A DNA stretch of 64,000 bases from positions 3,656,501-3,720,500 of the forward strand of contig NZ_LR734808.1 in the NCBI RefSeq assembly GCF_902506655.1, read 5' to 3'. The notes under the pieces are model-generated. The model had not been told where the DNA came from. It was given only the letters and a program-made list of their open reading frames with translations, and ran no database searches. Every line of letters starts with the position of its first letter. The stretch's first letter is position 1. A program made the position numbers and the translations under genes. This stretch comes from Marinoscillum sp. 108. GTDB lineage: Bacteria; Bacteroidota; Bacteroidia; Cytophagales; Cyclobacteriaceae. This document shows positions 1 through 8,010 of the stretch, piece after piece.

Positions 1-556
1 ATGGATGATTGTGTATGAGGATGAGGCCACTGGCCATCACATCCAAGGCTTTTTTGAAAATAACTTTAGGGTCTACCGCAGTGCCTGATACTCCGCCCAC
101 ACTGATTTGCTCCTTTCCTATAATCGCATTGTTTCGTCGGAGCATGATGATCCAAAATTCCTCATGAGGCAGATCGGTGAGCTCCGGCTTCATGTATTCA
201 TAGGCATCACTGCTTGAGGTGATTCTGAGGGTTTTTCGTGGTTCGGATTCTTTTCTTCTTCGTCCGAGCTCCAATGCACTCACTATGGTGATGGCCTTGG
301 CTTCTCCTATGCCTTTGAATCGGATGAGATCGGTGACAGAGAGCTTTGCCAGAGCATGCAAGTCATTATGAACGGTACTGAGGATTTGCTTGGCGAGATC
401 CACGGCGCTGAGAGTTTTCGTGCCAGAGCCGAGAAGGATGCCTATCAATTCGGCATCAGATAAGCTCGCCTTTCCCTTGAGGAGTAGCTTTTCCCGTGGA
501 CGGTCTTCTTCGGCCCACTGGTGGATAGCTAGATAAGTATGATCGGATTTTTCCAT
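1..556 (-). CDS. radC: RadC family protein (JAMM/MPN+), 3' end cut by window edge
   Basis: Reading the minus strand from an ATG at 556 gives about 185 residues with no stop before base 1. The N-terminal part has the helix-hairpin-helix region typical of RadC (around residues 50-75, IRFKGIGEAKA). The visible end is the start of the JAMM metal-binding motif (LILIHNHP), where the family continues with SG and an Asp ligand. RadC proteins were named for DNA repair, but that role is disputed and the biochemical activity is unsettled. The start is supported by good family-like sequence from MEKSDHTYLAIHQW. The gene lies downstream of rpsT on the same strand, behind the rpsT terminator. Confidence 0.93.
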   Translation of the reverse strand, partial: MEKSDHTYLAIHQWAEEDRPREKLLLKGKASLSDAELIGILLGSGTKTLSAVDLAKQILSTVHNDLHALAKLSVTDLIRFKGIGEAKAITIVSALELGRRRKESEPRKTLRITSSSDAYEYMKPELTDLPHEEFWIIMLRRNNAIIGKEQISVGGVSGTAVDPKVIFKKALDVMASGLILIHNHP

Positions 557-587
557 TACCTGCCAGTATTTTACAGCACTGAAGATA

Positions 588-619
588 ATAAAAAACCCTA
601 TTCGCCATGCGAACAGGGT
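588..619 (-). terminator. Rho-independent terminator of rpsT
   Basis: On the minus strand an 11-bp stem (ACCCTGTTCGC / GCGAATAGGGT, one G-T wobble) with a 3-base ATG loop is followed directly by a T-rich tract. It sits between the rpsT stop and the radC start, so it ends the rpsT transcript. Confidence 0.85.
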
Positions 620-649
620 GTGAATATCCTGAAGAGGACAAACTAAGTC

Positions 650-901
650 TTAAAGCGCGTTAACTCTTTTAGTTAAGCTTGATTTAAGATTAGCCGCCTT
701 GTTATTGTGAATGATATTATTCTTAGCAAGTTTATCTACCATGCCCAAAACTTCACCCAAAAGCTTCTGTGCTTCGGTTTTGTCTGTAGCTTCTCTCAAC
801 CTTTTGATAAAGGTTCTGGTAGTTTTATGCTGATAACGATTTCTGAGTCTTTTTGCCTCGTTTGATCGTATTCTCTTTAATGCGGATTTATGATTTGCCA
901 T
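650..901 (-). CDS. rpsT: 30S ribosomal protein S20
   Basis: This is an 83-residue, very basic protein starting MANHKSALKRIRSNEAKRLR, the typical S20 opening. S20 binds 16S rRNA in the body of the small subunit early in assembly. It is a single-gene transcription unit, with a near-consensus Bacteroidota promoter upstream (937-967) and a strong terminator downstream (588-619). Start ATG at 901. The length is normal for the family. Confidence 0.98.
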   Translation of the reverse strand: MANHKSALKRIRSNEAKRLRNRYQHKTTRTFIKRLREATDKTEAQKLLGEVLGMVDKLAKNNIIHNNKAANLKSSLTKRVNAL

Positions 902-936
902 AAGCTTTTTATTCTCCTATCCTTGTTTAAGGGATG

Positions 937-967
937 CAAAGATAGAGCAATTGGTAAAAAAAACAAA
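937..967 (-). promoter_or_regulatory. Bacteroidota-type promoter of rpsT
   Basis: On the minus strand TTTG (967-964) and TATCTTTG (944-937) are separated by exactly 19 bases. This fits the primary sigma-factor consensus described for Bacteroidetes (-33 TTTG, -7 TAnnTTTG). The predicted start lies some 30 bases before the rpsT ATG. Confidence 0.8.
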
Positions 968-1027
968 TACATTTCATAATGTTCACCTTAAAAAACCCAC
1001 GAAAAAAATGACTAATTTCATTTTGCG

Positions 1028-1990
1028 ATGAAAGGAGCACATAAAGTTTATCTAATAGTGCTATTGGGGGCGATAGTCTCCAGTAGTTGGGGGTTTTTCT
1101 CCCATCAGAAAATCAATCGGGTGGCGGTGTTTACACTGCCCATAGAAATGATGGGTTTCTATAAGTACCACATTCAATATATCACCGAGAAGGCGATTAA
1201 CCCCGACAAACGCCGATACATCATGAAGGAGGAGGCTGCCAGACATTACATAGACCTGGATGTATATGGCGACAGTGCTTTGTATAATATGCCTCGCTAC
1301 TGGAATGATGCTGTAGCCATGTACACCGAGGATACTTTGCAGGCCTATGGCATAGTGCCCTGGCATATCAATCTGGTGAAATATCAGCTGACCCAGGCGT
1401 TTCTCAATAGGGATGCTGACCGTATCTTAAGGTATTCGGTGGATCTGGGGCATTATATAGGAGACGCTCATGTGCCTCTGCATACCACCGAGAATTACAA
1501 TGGGCAGCTTACGGGACAGTTGGGTATTCATGGGTTTTGGGAATCTCGCCTGCCGGAAGTATTCTTTGAGCACTATGATTTGTTTACCGGGAAGGCAGAG
1601 TATATCAAAAATACTCAGCTGGAAGCCTGGAAAGCAGTGGAAAGCTCACATCTCGCACTCGATTCGGTATTGAGGTTTGAGAAGCTCCTGACCCTAAGGT
1701 ATCCGGAAGATAAGAAATATAGCTATGAAGAGCGGGGAGCCACGACGGTCAGGGTTTATTCCTATGACTTTTCGCGGGACTATCATGAGATGCTCAATGG
1801 TATGGTGGAGCGTCAAATGAAGAGAGCTATCAAGATGGTAGGGGATTTCTGGTTTACCGCCTGGGTGGACGGGGGGCAGCCTGATCTCGATTTGTTGATC
1901 AATGTGCCGGCTACCGAGGAGGAGATTGCACCGGCTACAGAGCAGATCAAGCTCCGCAGCCACGAAAGTGGGGAGGAGATAGATTCTTAG
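1028..1990 (+). CDS. Secreted zinc-dependent phospholipase C / S1-P1 nuclease-like protein
   Basis: The 320-residue protein has an N-terminal signal peptide (about residues 1-22) that ends just before a Trp-Gly-Phe-Phe-Ser-His segment. In the S1/P1 nuclease and zinc-dependent phospholipase C superfamily the mature N-terminal Trp and nearby His bind zinc. Further His/Asp ligands are visible in DLGHYIGDAHVPLHT (around residues 140-154) and HGFWESRLPE (around 168-177). Together these support a three-zinc phosphodiesterase fold acting in the periplasm or outside the cell. Whether the substrate is nucleic acid or phospholipid cannot be told. The C-terminal 30 residues are Glu-rich and probably disordered. 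Confidence 0.75.
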   Translation: MKGAHKVYLIVLLGAIVSSSWGFFSHQKINRVAVFTLPIEMMGFYKYHIQYITEKAINPDKRRYIMKEEAARHYIDLDVYGDSALYNMPRYWNDAVAMYTEDTLQAYGIVPWHINLVKYQLTQAFLNRDADRILRYSVDLGHYIGDAHVPLHTTENYNGQLTGQLGIHGFWESRLPEVFFEHYDLFTGKAEYIKNTQLEAWKAVESSHLALDSVLRFEKLLTLRYPEDKKYSYEERGATTVRVYSYDFSRDYHEMLNGMVERQMKRAIKMVGDFWFTAWVDGGQPDLDLLINVPATEEEIAPATEQIKLRSHESGEEIDS

Positions 1991-2108
1991 ACTCTGAAAA
2001 ACCTCTACTTATCTGAGAATTAGCTAAATGCATCGAAGACTTATTGGTGTTCTTATGATATTTTGAGTATTTTAACATTACATTAAAATACTTCTAAATA
2101 ATAGTATT

Positions 2109-2591
2109 ATGAGAAGGGGTTATTTTATCAAATTAATAATAGCTGTTTTTTTTCTAGTTGCCATTTCGTCCACAGATACTCGCGCACAACTGGTCAGTGA
2201 GTCGGATATTTCTTTCGATATCCTGAAATGGCACTTCCATCACTATCCGAAAAGTGAAACAAAACAGTGGCTTGATTCCGGGGAGGATACCTATACGGTG
2301 TCTTTTGTTTTTGAGTCGATGGATGTGTCGGTAGTTTATGATTCGCGGGGCAAGAGAATAGAGGAGCGTGTAGATGTAAGTAATAGTATGCCGGTCTCTC
2401 TGGTTTACCACCTGGATGATCAATATGAAAAGTATAAAGTGATGAGGTTTGAGAAAGTCACTAAGTTCAAACAGGATAATTCTGTTGGGTACGAGATGAA
2501 AATCAGGAGCAAGGAAAAGGGGGATGAGCAGTTGTACTTTGACCAGAACATGGTGCCAATCGATTTTAACCTGATCAGCAAGGCCGACTGA
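2109..2591 (+). CDS. Small exported protein of unknown function
   Basis: The 160-residue protein has a clear signal peptide (MRRGYFIKLIIAVFFLVAIS, cleavage near TRAQ around residue 27). The mature part is about 130 residues and looks like mixed beta strand, with no cysteines and no recognised motif. It may resemble small PepSY-like or beta-lactamase-inhibitor-like periplasmic proteins, but this is a guess from the strand pattern. It is a lone gene, separated by 118 bp from the zinc enzyme upstream and ended by the shared terminator at 2618-2654. Confidence 0.65.
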   Translation: MRRGYFIKLIIAVFFLVAISSTDTRAQLVSESDISFDILKWHFHHYPKSETKQWLDSGEDTYTVSFVFESMDVSVVYDSRGKRIEERVDVSNSMPVSLVYHLDDQYEKYKVMRFEKVTKFKQDNSVGYEMKIRSKEKGDEQLYFDQNMVPIDFNLISKAD

Positions 2592-2617
2592 AAAGAACAT
2601 TAGACAAACTGAGTCAT

Positions 2618-2654
2618 AAAAAAAGCCTCATGATGGAAATCATGAGGCTTTTTT
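2618..2654. terminator. Bidirectional Rho-independent terminator
   Basis: A perfect 10-bp stem (GCCTCATGAT / ATCATGAGGC, loop GGAA) is flanked by an A-run on the left and a T-run on the right. It can therefore end both the plus-strand exported-protein gene and the minus-strand tsf operon. Confidence 0.9.
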
Positions 2655-2674
2655 GATAGACTACCGGATGGTGA

Positions 2675-3505
2675 TTATCCGATAGATATTCTTTTAAACT
2701 CAGATACAGTCAGACCTTTGCTCACACCATTCAGGTAGGAAGCAATGGTAAGAGAGTTGTCTTTCACGAAAGACTGGCTCAAAAGTGTGTTTTCTTTGAA
2801 GAATTTCTGAAGCTTACCTTCAGCGATTTTCTCAATGATGTTCTCAGGCTTACCTTCTTGTCTGGCTTGCTCTTTTCCAATTTCGATTTCCTGCTGGATC
2901 ACTTTTGGATCAACACCATCTTTATCTACGGCTACCGGGTTCATCGCAGCAATTTGCATCGCTACATCTTTACCTGCTTCCTCTACGTCAGCACCGTTTA
3001 CATTTTTCAATACGACCACTACGGCAAGCTTACCATTGGAGTGGATGTAGGGTACTACGGCCTCTCCAGCGAGAGTTTCGTAGAATTTCACATCAATTTT
3101 TTCTCCTATTTTACCAGTAGCTTCGATGATTTTATCACCCAGGGTGATGCTACCTACGCTCAAAGCCAGCAAGGCTTCAACATCAGCCGGAGCATTTTCG
3201 AAAGCCAGGTCGGCAGCCAGATTGGCCAGGGCTACAAAGTCCTCATTCTTAGCCACAAAGTCAGTCTCGCAAGTGAGCGCAAGCACTACACCTTTGGTCT
3301 TGTCCTCGTTGGTTCTGGTTACTACGATCCCCTCAGTGGTCTCTCTGTCCGCTCTGTTAGCCGATACTTTTTGACCTTTTTTTCTGAGTAGCTCTATCGC
3401 TTTTTCAAAATCACCATCTGCTTCTACGAGTGCCTTTTTGCAATCCATCATGCCGGCACCAGTCATTTGTCTTAGTTTGTTTACGTCTTGCGCAGTAATA
3501 GCCAT
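2675..3505 (-). CDS. tsf: Elongation factor Ts
   Basis: The 276-residue protein opens with the UBA-like N-terminal domain (VNKLRQMTGAGMMDCKKAL) and carries the EF-Ts core motif TDFVAKNEDF around residue 82. EF-Ts exchanges GDP for GTP on EF-Tu in the cytoplasm. It is the last gene of rplM-rpsI-rpsB-tsf, 108 bp behind rpsB. A strong hairpin in that gap (3541-3589) may lower its expression relative to the ribosomal proteins. Confidence 0.98.
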   Translation of the reverse strand: MAITAQDVNKLRQMTGAGMMDCKKALVEADGDFEKAIELLRKKGQKVSANRADRETTEGIVVTRTNEDKTKGVVLALTCETDFVAKNEDFVALANLAADLAFENAPADVEALLALSVGSITLGDKIIEATGKIGEKIDVKFYETLAGEAVVPYIHSNGKLAVVVVLKNVNGADVEEAGKDVAMQIAAMNPVAVDKDGVDPKVIQQEIEIGKEQARQEGKPENIIEKIAEGKLQKFFKENTLLSQSFVKDNSLTIASYLNGVSKGLTVSEFKRISIG

Positions 3506-3540
3506 TCTTGTCTTCTTTTAATTTTTAGCAATGCTTATTA

Positions 3541-3589
3541 AAAAAAATTGAACACCGTCCGAAAGGAATCGGAGCAATGTTCAATTTTT
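3541..3589 (-). terminator. Terminator-like hairpin between rpsB and tsf
   Basis: On the minus strand perfect 11-bp arms (AAAATTGAACA / TGTTCAATTTT) enclose a small inner TCCG/CGGA stem and run into seven T residues. It has the form of an intrinsic terminator but lies between two genes normally co-transcribed. It is therefore best read as a partial terminator or attenuator, and possibly an RNA-processing site. Confidence 0.75.
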
Positions 3590-3613
3590 GAAATGATTAT
3601 TTCATGAGGAAGC

Positions 3614-4369
3614 TTATGCCTCTTCGTCTACTTTCTTCTTTGCTTCTTCTTCTTCCTGTAGTTTTTGATCTTCCTTATCCTTCTTACGCTCAGCCAGACC
3701 TTCTTCCAAGGACTGAGTGATGTAGTTAGTGATCAGGTTAATTGATTTCCATGCATCGTCATTACCTGGGATTGGGAAATCTACCTGAGTAGGATCAGAG
3801 TTTGTATCTACCAAAGCAAATACAGGAATGTTAAGCTTCTGAGCTTCTGCTACTGCAATGTGCTCTCTTTTGATATCGATCACGAAAAGTGCAGCTGGAA
3901 GTCTGTTTAGGTCTGCTATACCACCTAGTACTCTTTCCAGTTTTTCTTTCTCGCGGCTGATCATCAGTCGCTCTCTCTTCGCAAGGTTCAGGTAAGACTC
4001 GTCTTTCATCAACTTGTCAATACCAGCCATTTTCTTCAATGACTTTCTGATGGTTGCGAAGTTGGTCAACATACCACCCAACCATCTTTCGGTTACGTAG
4101 GGCATGCCCAATTTCTGAGCGGCAGTTTCTACCACTTCTTTAGCCTGCTTTTTGGTAGCAACGAACATTACTTTACGGCCTGATCTTACGACTGACTGTA
4201 AGGCGTGTGCTGCCTGATCCATGCAGGTCAGGGTTTTATTGAGATCTATAATGTGGATGCCATTCTTCTCCATGAAGATGTAAGGCGCCATTTGTGGATT
4301 CCACTTACGTGTAAGGTGACCAAAATGAACACCAGCGTCCAATAAGTCTTTGTATTCTAGCTTTTGCAT
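3614..4369 (-). CDS. rpsB: 30S ribosomal protein S2
   Basis: The 251-residue protein has the S2 signatures LLDAGVHFGHLTRKWNP near the N-terminus, TERWLGGMLTNF in the middle, and a VIDIKREHIAVAEA stretch. It ends in a Lys/Glu-rich tail typical of Bacteroidota S2. S2 is a late-binding protein of the small subunit that contacts S1. ATG at 4369, only 9 bp after the rpsI stop, so it belongs to the rplM-rpsI-rpsB-tsf operon. Confidence 0.98.
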   Translation of the reverse strand: MQKLEYKDLLDAGVHFGHLTRKWNPQMAPYIFMEKNGIHIIDLNKTLTCMDQAAHALQSVVRSGRKVMFVATKKQAKEVVETAAQKLGMPYVTERWLGGMLTNFATIRKSLKKMAGIDKLMKDESYLNLAKRERLMISREKEKLERVLGGIADLNRLPAALFVIDIKREHIAVAEAQKLNIPVFALVDTNSDPTQVDFPIPGNDDAWKSINLITNYITQSLEEGLAERKKDKEDQKLQEEEEAKKKVDEEA

Positions 4370-4378
4370 GATGATATC

Positions 4379-4765
4379 TTAACGTTTACTGAATTGGAAT
4401 CTTCTTCTTGCTTTCCTTCTACCGTATTTCTTACGCTCTACCATTCGAGGGTCACGAGTCATAAAACCTTCTTTTTTCAAAGCTGGTTTGTTTTCTTCGT
4501 CTAGCTCTACCAGTGCTCTGGAGATTGCAAGTCTTACCGCTTCAGCCTGACCTTTTGGTCCGCCTCCATCAACATTCACGTTGATATCATAGTTGCCGTC
4601 GAGTTGCAGCGTCACTAGAGGCTGCTTTACGATGGTCTGTAAAATTTCAGAGGGAAAGTAGGTGGCGATATCCTTGTTGTTCACAGTGATAGCACCTTTA
4701 CCGCTCTGTAGGTAGATTCTAGCTACAGAGGTCTTCCTTCTTCCAATGGTGTTAGTGATTTCCAT
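4379..4765 (-). CDS. rpsI: 30S ribosomal protein S9
   Basis: The 128-residue protein ends in the diagnostic S9 tail (KKYGRRKARRRFQFSKR) that reaches the tRNA in the ribosomal P site. The N-terminal part has GRRKTSVARIYL. ATG at 4765, 8 bp after the rplM stop; the rplM-rpsI pair is conserved across bacteria. Confidence 0.98.
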   Translation of the reverse strand: MEITNTIGRRKTSVARIYLQSGKGAITVNNKDIATYFPSEILQTIVKQPLVTLQLDGNYDINVNVDGGGPKGQAEAVRLAISRALVELDEENKPALKKEGFMTRDPRMVERKKYGRRKARRRFQFSKR

Positions 4766-4773
4766 CTAGGTTT

Positions 4774-5217
4774 TTAAAGTTTTACTTCTTTTGGTTGTTG
4801 TGCTGCATGAGGGTGCTCAGCACCTGCATACACGTATAAATTTTTAAAGAGCTTACTTCCAAGTCTGTTCTTAGGAAGCATGCCTTTAACAGCTCTTTCT
4901 ACTAAAAGGGTTGAAGATTTAGCCTTCACTTCAAGAGGAGTTTCAAAACGCTGCCCTCCAGGAAATCCTGTGTGACGAACGTACTGCTTGTCATTCCACT
5001 TTTTACCTGTCAGTCTTACTTTGTCTGCATTGATCACGATGACATTGTCACCACAATCCACGTGCGGAGTGTAACTGGCTTTGTTTTTTCCTCTAATGAT
5101 TTTAGCTACTTCGCTGGACACTCTACCCAACACTTTTGAATCTGCGTCTACGATGACCCAATTCTTTTCTACTGTAGCACTGTTTAACGATACCGTTTTA
5201 TAGCTTAAAGTATCCAA
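4774..5217 (-). CDS. rplM: 50S ribosomal protein L13
   Basis: The 147-residue protein begins MDTLSYKT as in other Bacteroidota L13 proteins and has DADSKVLGRVSSEVAKIIRG. L13 is an early assembly protein of the large subunit. The first codon is TTG at 5217. No upstream ATG is in frame before the promoter region, and the protein matches the family from its first residue. First gene of the operon that continues to rpsI, rpsB and tsf. Confidence 0.97.
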   Translation of the reverse strand: MDTLSYKTVSLNSATVEKNWVIVDADSKVLGRVSSEVAKIIRGKNKASYTPHVDCGDNVIVINADKVRLTGKKWNDKQYVRHTGFPGGQRFETPLEVKAKSSTLLVERAVKGMLPKNRLGSKLFKNLYVYAGAEHPHAAQQPKEVKL

Positions 5218-5267
5218 TTTTTTATTCGTTTAAATGAACTTAATGGTTCTCCCCTGGAAAAGGGACA

Positions 5268-5299
5268 CAAAAATAGAAGTTTAATTCTTGAAAAACAAA
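5268..5299 (-). promoter_or_regulatory. Bacteroidota-type promoter of the rplM-rpsI-rpsB-tsf operon
   Basis: On the minus strand TTTG (5299-5296) is followed after 20 bases by TATTTTTG (5275-5268), matching TTTG / TAnnTTTG. A purine-rich AGGGGAGAA segment lies between this site and the TTG start. Confidence 0.78.
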
Positions 5300-5317
5300 A
5301 GATGGTAATGAATTAAA

Positions 5318-6052
5318 TCACAGGTATTTACGTAGCTGCTTGATTAACACACCAAAATCCTTCGGGTAAGGTGCTTCTACCTCGATTGTTCGCTCCTCAT
5401 TAGCGTCAAAATCATAAAACGCAATATTGTGTGCATGAAGGGCTACTCGGGGTAAAATCGGCTTTTCCTCGTCGGTATGACGGGAAAGGTTGAAGTTTTT
5501 CTTGATCCCGGAGAGATAAATGTACTCTCCACCATACACAGGATCGCAGCTGATGGGTGCTTTGTGAAAAGCAAGGTGTACGCGAATCTGGTGCAAGCGA
5601 CCCGATACCGGAAAACACTTCACCAAGGTATGATATTTAAAGGTTTCCAGTGTGCTGATAAGGGTAAGTGAAGGTTTTCCTTCTCTGAAATCTACCCGAG
5701 ACTTACTGTTGGTGGAGTAAATGGGCTGGTCAGCGGAAACATTATCAAACTCATGAATGCCTCCTACCACAGCGTGATAAACTTTCTTTACCTGACGTCT
5801 TTCCAGCATGATGGCAAAATGCCTGTAGGCTTCCTGATGCTTCGCGATGACGAGCGCTCCGGAGGTTTCTTTGTCCAGCCGATGGCAGACCTGAGCATCG
5901 GCGTGGTGCTCTTTGGCTAGTTTTAGAATATCTACAGGGTCGTTCCTGTCGTCCAGTGTGGAGATATACGGGGGTTTATTGATGACCAGATAGTGGTCAT
6001 TTTCAAAAATAAGCAGGTCCTTGAGTGTGATCCCTTTCAGGTATTTATGCAT
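5318..6052 (-). CDS. RluA family pseudouridine synthase
   Basis: From the ATG at 6052 the protein has 244 residues. It shows the RluA catalytic motif CHRLDKETSGALVIAK, whose Asp is the catalytic residue, and the later GRLHQIRVHLA motif. Enzymes of this family turn uridine into pseudouridine in rRNA or tRNA; the target cannot be assigned. No S4 domain is present. The start codon lies inside the last codons of the upstream sensor kinase (8-bp overlap). This points to translational coupling and favours 6052 over an upstream alternative at 6097. Confidence 0.92.
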   Translation of the reverse strand: MHKYLKGITLKDLLIFENDHYLVINKPPYISTLDDRNDPVDILKLAKEHHADAQVCHRLDKETSGALVIAKHQEAYRHFAIMLERRQVKKVYHAVVGGIHEFDNVSADQPIYSTNSKSRVDFREGKPSLTLISTLETFKYHTLVKCFPVSGRLHQIRVHLAFHKAPISCDPVYGGEYIYLSGIKKNFNLSRHTDEEKPILPRVALHAHNIAFYDFDANEERTIEVEAPYPKDFGVLIKQLRKYL

Positions 6053-7133
6053 AGTCTTCTTCGTCCTCTTCGTCTTCCTCCACAAATCTATGCGCAACTG
6101 GCTTACCTTTTTTTAATTTAAAACTAAAAGTCGATCCTTTTTTTACCTGACTCTTCACCTCTACAGTGGAGCCATGGCCCTCCATGATGTGCTTGACGAT
6201 GGCCAGACCGAGCCCGGTGCCTCCTTTTTCTTTGGATCGGCTTTTTTCTACCCGGTAAAATCGCTCGAAGATTCTCTTGAGGTCTTCTTGAGGAATTCCC
6301 CTGCCATTATCCACTACGGAGGTAATGACGTGGTTGTCTTTTTCCTCAAACCGGATTCTGACAGTGCCTTTTTTCTTGGTGTATTTAATGGCATTTGACA
6401 TCAGGTTGATTAATACCTGATAGATGCGTCGGTAGTCGCCCTTTACAAAATGCCTGGCGGTGGGCTCTTCAATCTGGATGTCAATTTTTTGTTTTTCGGC
6501 TTTGTCCTCCAGCTGATCCAGTACTTCGCGGGCCAGGGCTACAATGTCAAAGTTCTCCACGTGCATTTTGATCTCTCCGGTTTCCATCTGAGAGATGGTG
6601 AGCAGATCCTGCACCAGGATGTCAAGGCCATCAAGGCTTTTGGCCGCTTTCTTTAGAAATTTTCCACGAACCTTTTTGTCTTCCACCGCGCCATCCAATA
6701 GGGTATGCACGAAACCCTGGGCAGCGAAAATGGGAGTTTTTAGCTCATGAGATACGTCTGCAATGAATTCCCGACGAAATACTTCCATGCGCTTAAGCTC
6801 CAGTATTTCCTGCTGCTTTTTTTCTGCGTAGCTGAAAATATCCTTATTGATTCTTTTCAGAGGGTTTAGTGAAAGCGTCTTGGTGGGCTTGGTGATGTTT
6901 GATAATTCCTGATCCTGAAAGTTTTCAAGGGCCTCATTGATATCATTAATATGTCTGAAAAAGAGAAACTCGAGCACCAACCTGATGAGAATATAGGAAG
7001 CACAAAAAGTGATGCCAAACCCGATGATCAATGCTGTGGTGAGCACGGAAGGCACCAGAGCCAGAAAAGCTGTCGCAATCATGGAGATCACAAAGGCGAG
7101 CATCAGGGCCAGTCCGCGAGAGTTGATGATCAT
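6045..7133 (-). CDS. Sensor histidine kinase, PhoR-like
   Basis: The 362-residue protein has two closely spaced membrane segments (about residues 8-30 and 33-55), with almost no periplasmic loop between them. A HisKA domain follows with phosphoacceptor His129 in ADVSHELKTP, then an HATPase domain with N box (LINLMSNAIKYT), G1 box (VVDNGRGIP), F box and G2 box (GGTGLGLAIVKHIMEGHGS). It ends in an acidic tail. With the adjacent response regulator it forms a two-component system. The lack of a periplasmic sensor suggests that the signal is sensed in the membrane or through a partner protein. Confidence 0.93.
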   Translation of the reverse strand: MIINSRGLALMLAFVISMIATAFLALVPSVLTTALIIGFGITFCASYILIRLVLEFLFFRHINDINEALENFQDQELSNITKPTKTLSLNPLKRINKDIFSYAEKKQQEILELKRMEVFRREFIADVSHELKTPIFAAQGFVHTLLDGAVEDKKVRGKFLKKAAKSLDGLDILVQDLLTISQMETGEIKMHVENFDIVALAREVLDQLEDKAEKQKIDIQIEEPTARHFVKGDYRRIYQVLINLMSNAIKYTKKKGTVRIRFEEKDNHVITSVVDNGRGIPQEDLKRIFERFYRVEKSRSKEKGGTGLGLAIVKHIMEGHGSTVEVKSQVKKGSTFSFKLKKGKPVAHRFVEEDEEDEEDYA

Positions 7134-7154
7134 CGAATTGTATTTGTATCTATA

Positions 7155-7841
7155 TTAATTGGTGTCAAACTTATACCCGACACCCTTGACGGTGGAGATG
7201 TAGCCATCACCTATTTTTTCACGCACCTTCCGAATGTGCACGTCCACTGTTCGGGCCAGTACATATACATCGGTGCCCCAGATGTTTTGTAGGAGTTCAT
7301 CTCTACTGAAAACCTTTCCGGGATTTTGAGCCAGAAAGTACAAAAGTTCGAATTCTTTTTTGGGAAGGCTGACCTTCTCTTCTCCCACAAACACGGTGTA
7401 GCTGGTTCGGTCTACGATCAGGTTGTCTATGGAAATTTGATTGGATTCTTTTTTCTTCTTGGATTCCCTCCTGAACAGGGCATTGATTCTGCTAACCAAT
7501 GCACGCGGTTTGATAGGCTTGGTGATATAGTCATCGGCACCCATATCAAAAGCGGCCACCTCAGAATACTCCTCAGATCTGGCTGTAAGGAAGATGACAA
7601 AGGCATTTGCCAGCTCAGGAATTTCGCGTATCTGACGACAGGTTTCTACACCGTCTTGCTTGGGCATCATAATGTCCAGAATGATCAGGTCCGGCACGAA
7701 TGATTTGGCAATATCCACACCTTTGATCCCGTCCAGGGCTATTTTCACGTCATAGCCTTCTTTGATCAAGTTATATTTTAATAATTCAAGAATGTCTGCT
7801 TCATCATCTACGACCAAAATTTTTTGGGCATTCTTCGCCAT
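7155..7841 (-). CDS. Response regulator, OmpR/PhoB family
   Basis: The 228-residue protein has a receiver domain with acidic pocket DDE at residues 12-14, phosphoacceptor Asp56 (LIILDIMMP), Thr86 and Lys108. A winged-helix DNA-binding domain follows (about residues 130-228, ending VREKIGDGYISTVKGVGYKF). It lies 21 bp upstream of the histidine kinase on the same strand, so the two are a matched pair. PhoB-like phosphate control is one possibility, but no pho genes are in the window. Confidence 0.94.
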   Translation of the reverse strand: MAKNAQKILVVDDEADILELLKYNLIKEGYDVKIALDGIKGVDIAKSFVPDLIILDIMMPKQDGVETCRQIREIPELANAFVIFLTARSEEYSEVAAFDMGADDYITKPIKPRALVSRINALFRRESKKKKESNQISIDNLIVDRTSYTVFVGEEKVSLPKKEFELLYFLAQNPGKVFSRDELLQNIWGTDVYVLARTVDVHIRKVREKIGDGYISTVKGVGYKFDTN

Positions 7842-8010
7842 GAGTTTGTGGTTTGAGTTAAAGAAATCTTAACAGTTTATTGATGAAAAATTAACTCGCC
7901 TTAGCCGCATCACCCAGAAGTACTGGATAGGAGCAAAGACATTCGATATTATTCAAAATTAAAGACAAATCGGTTTTATGAGTAATAAGGTAACAATTTG
8001 TTAATTAAAG

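Noticed and set aside
2858-3391. A 177-codon plus-strand frame opposite tsf
   Set aside because: It is fully antisense to a highly conserved EF-Ts gene and has no recognisable protein features.
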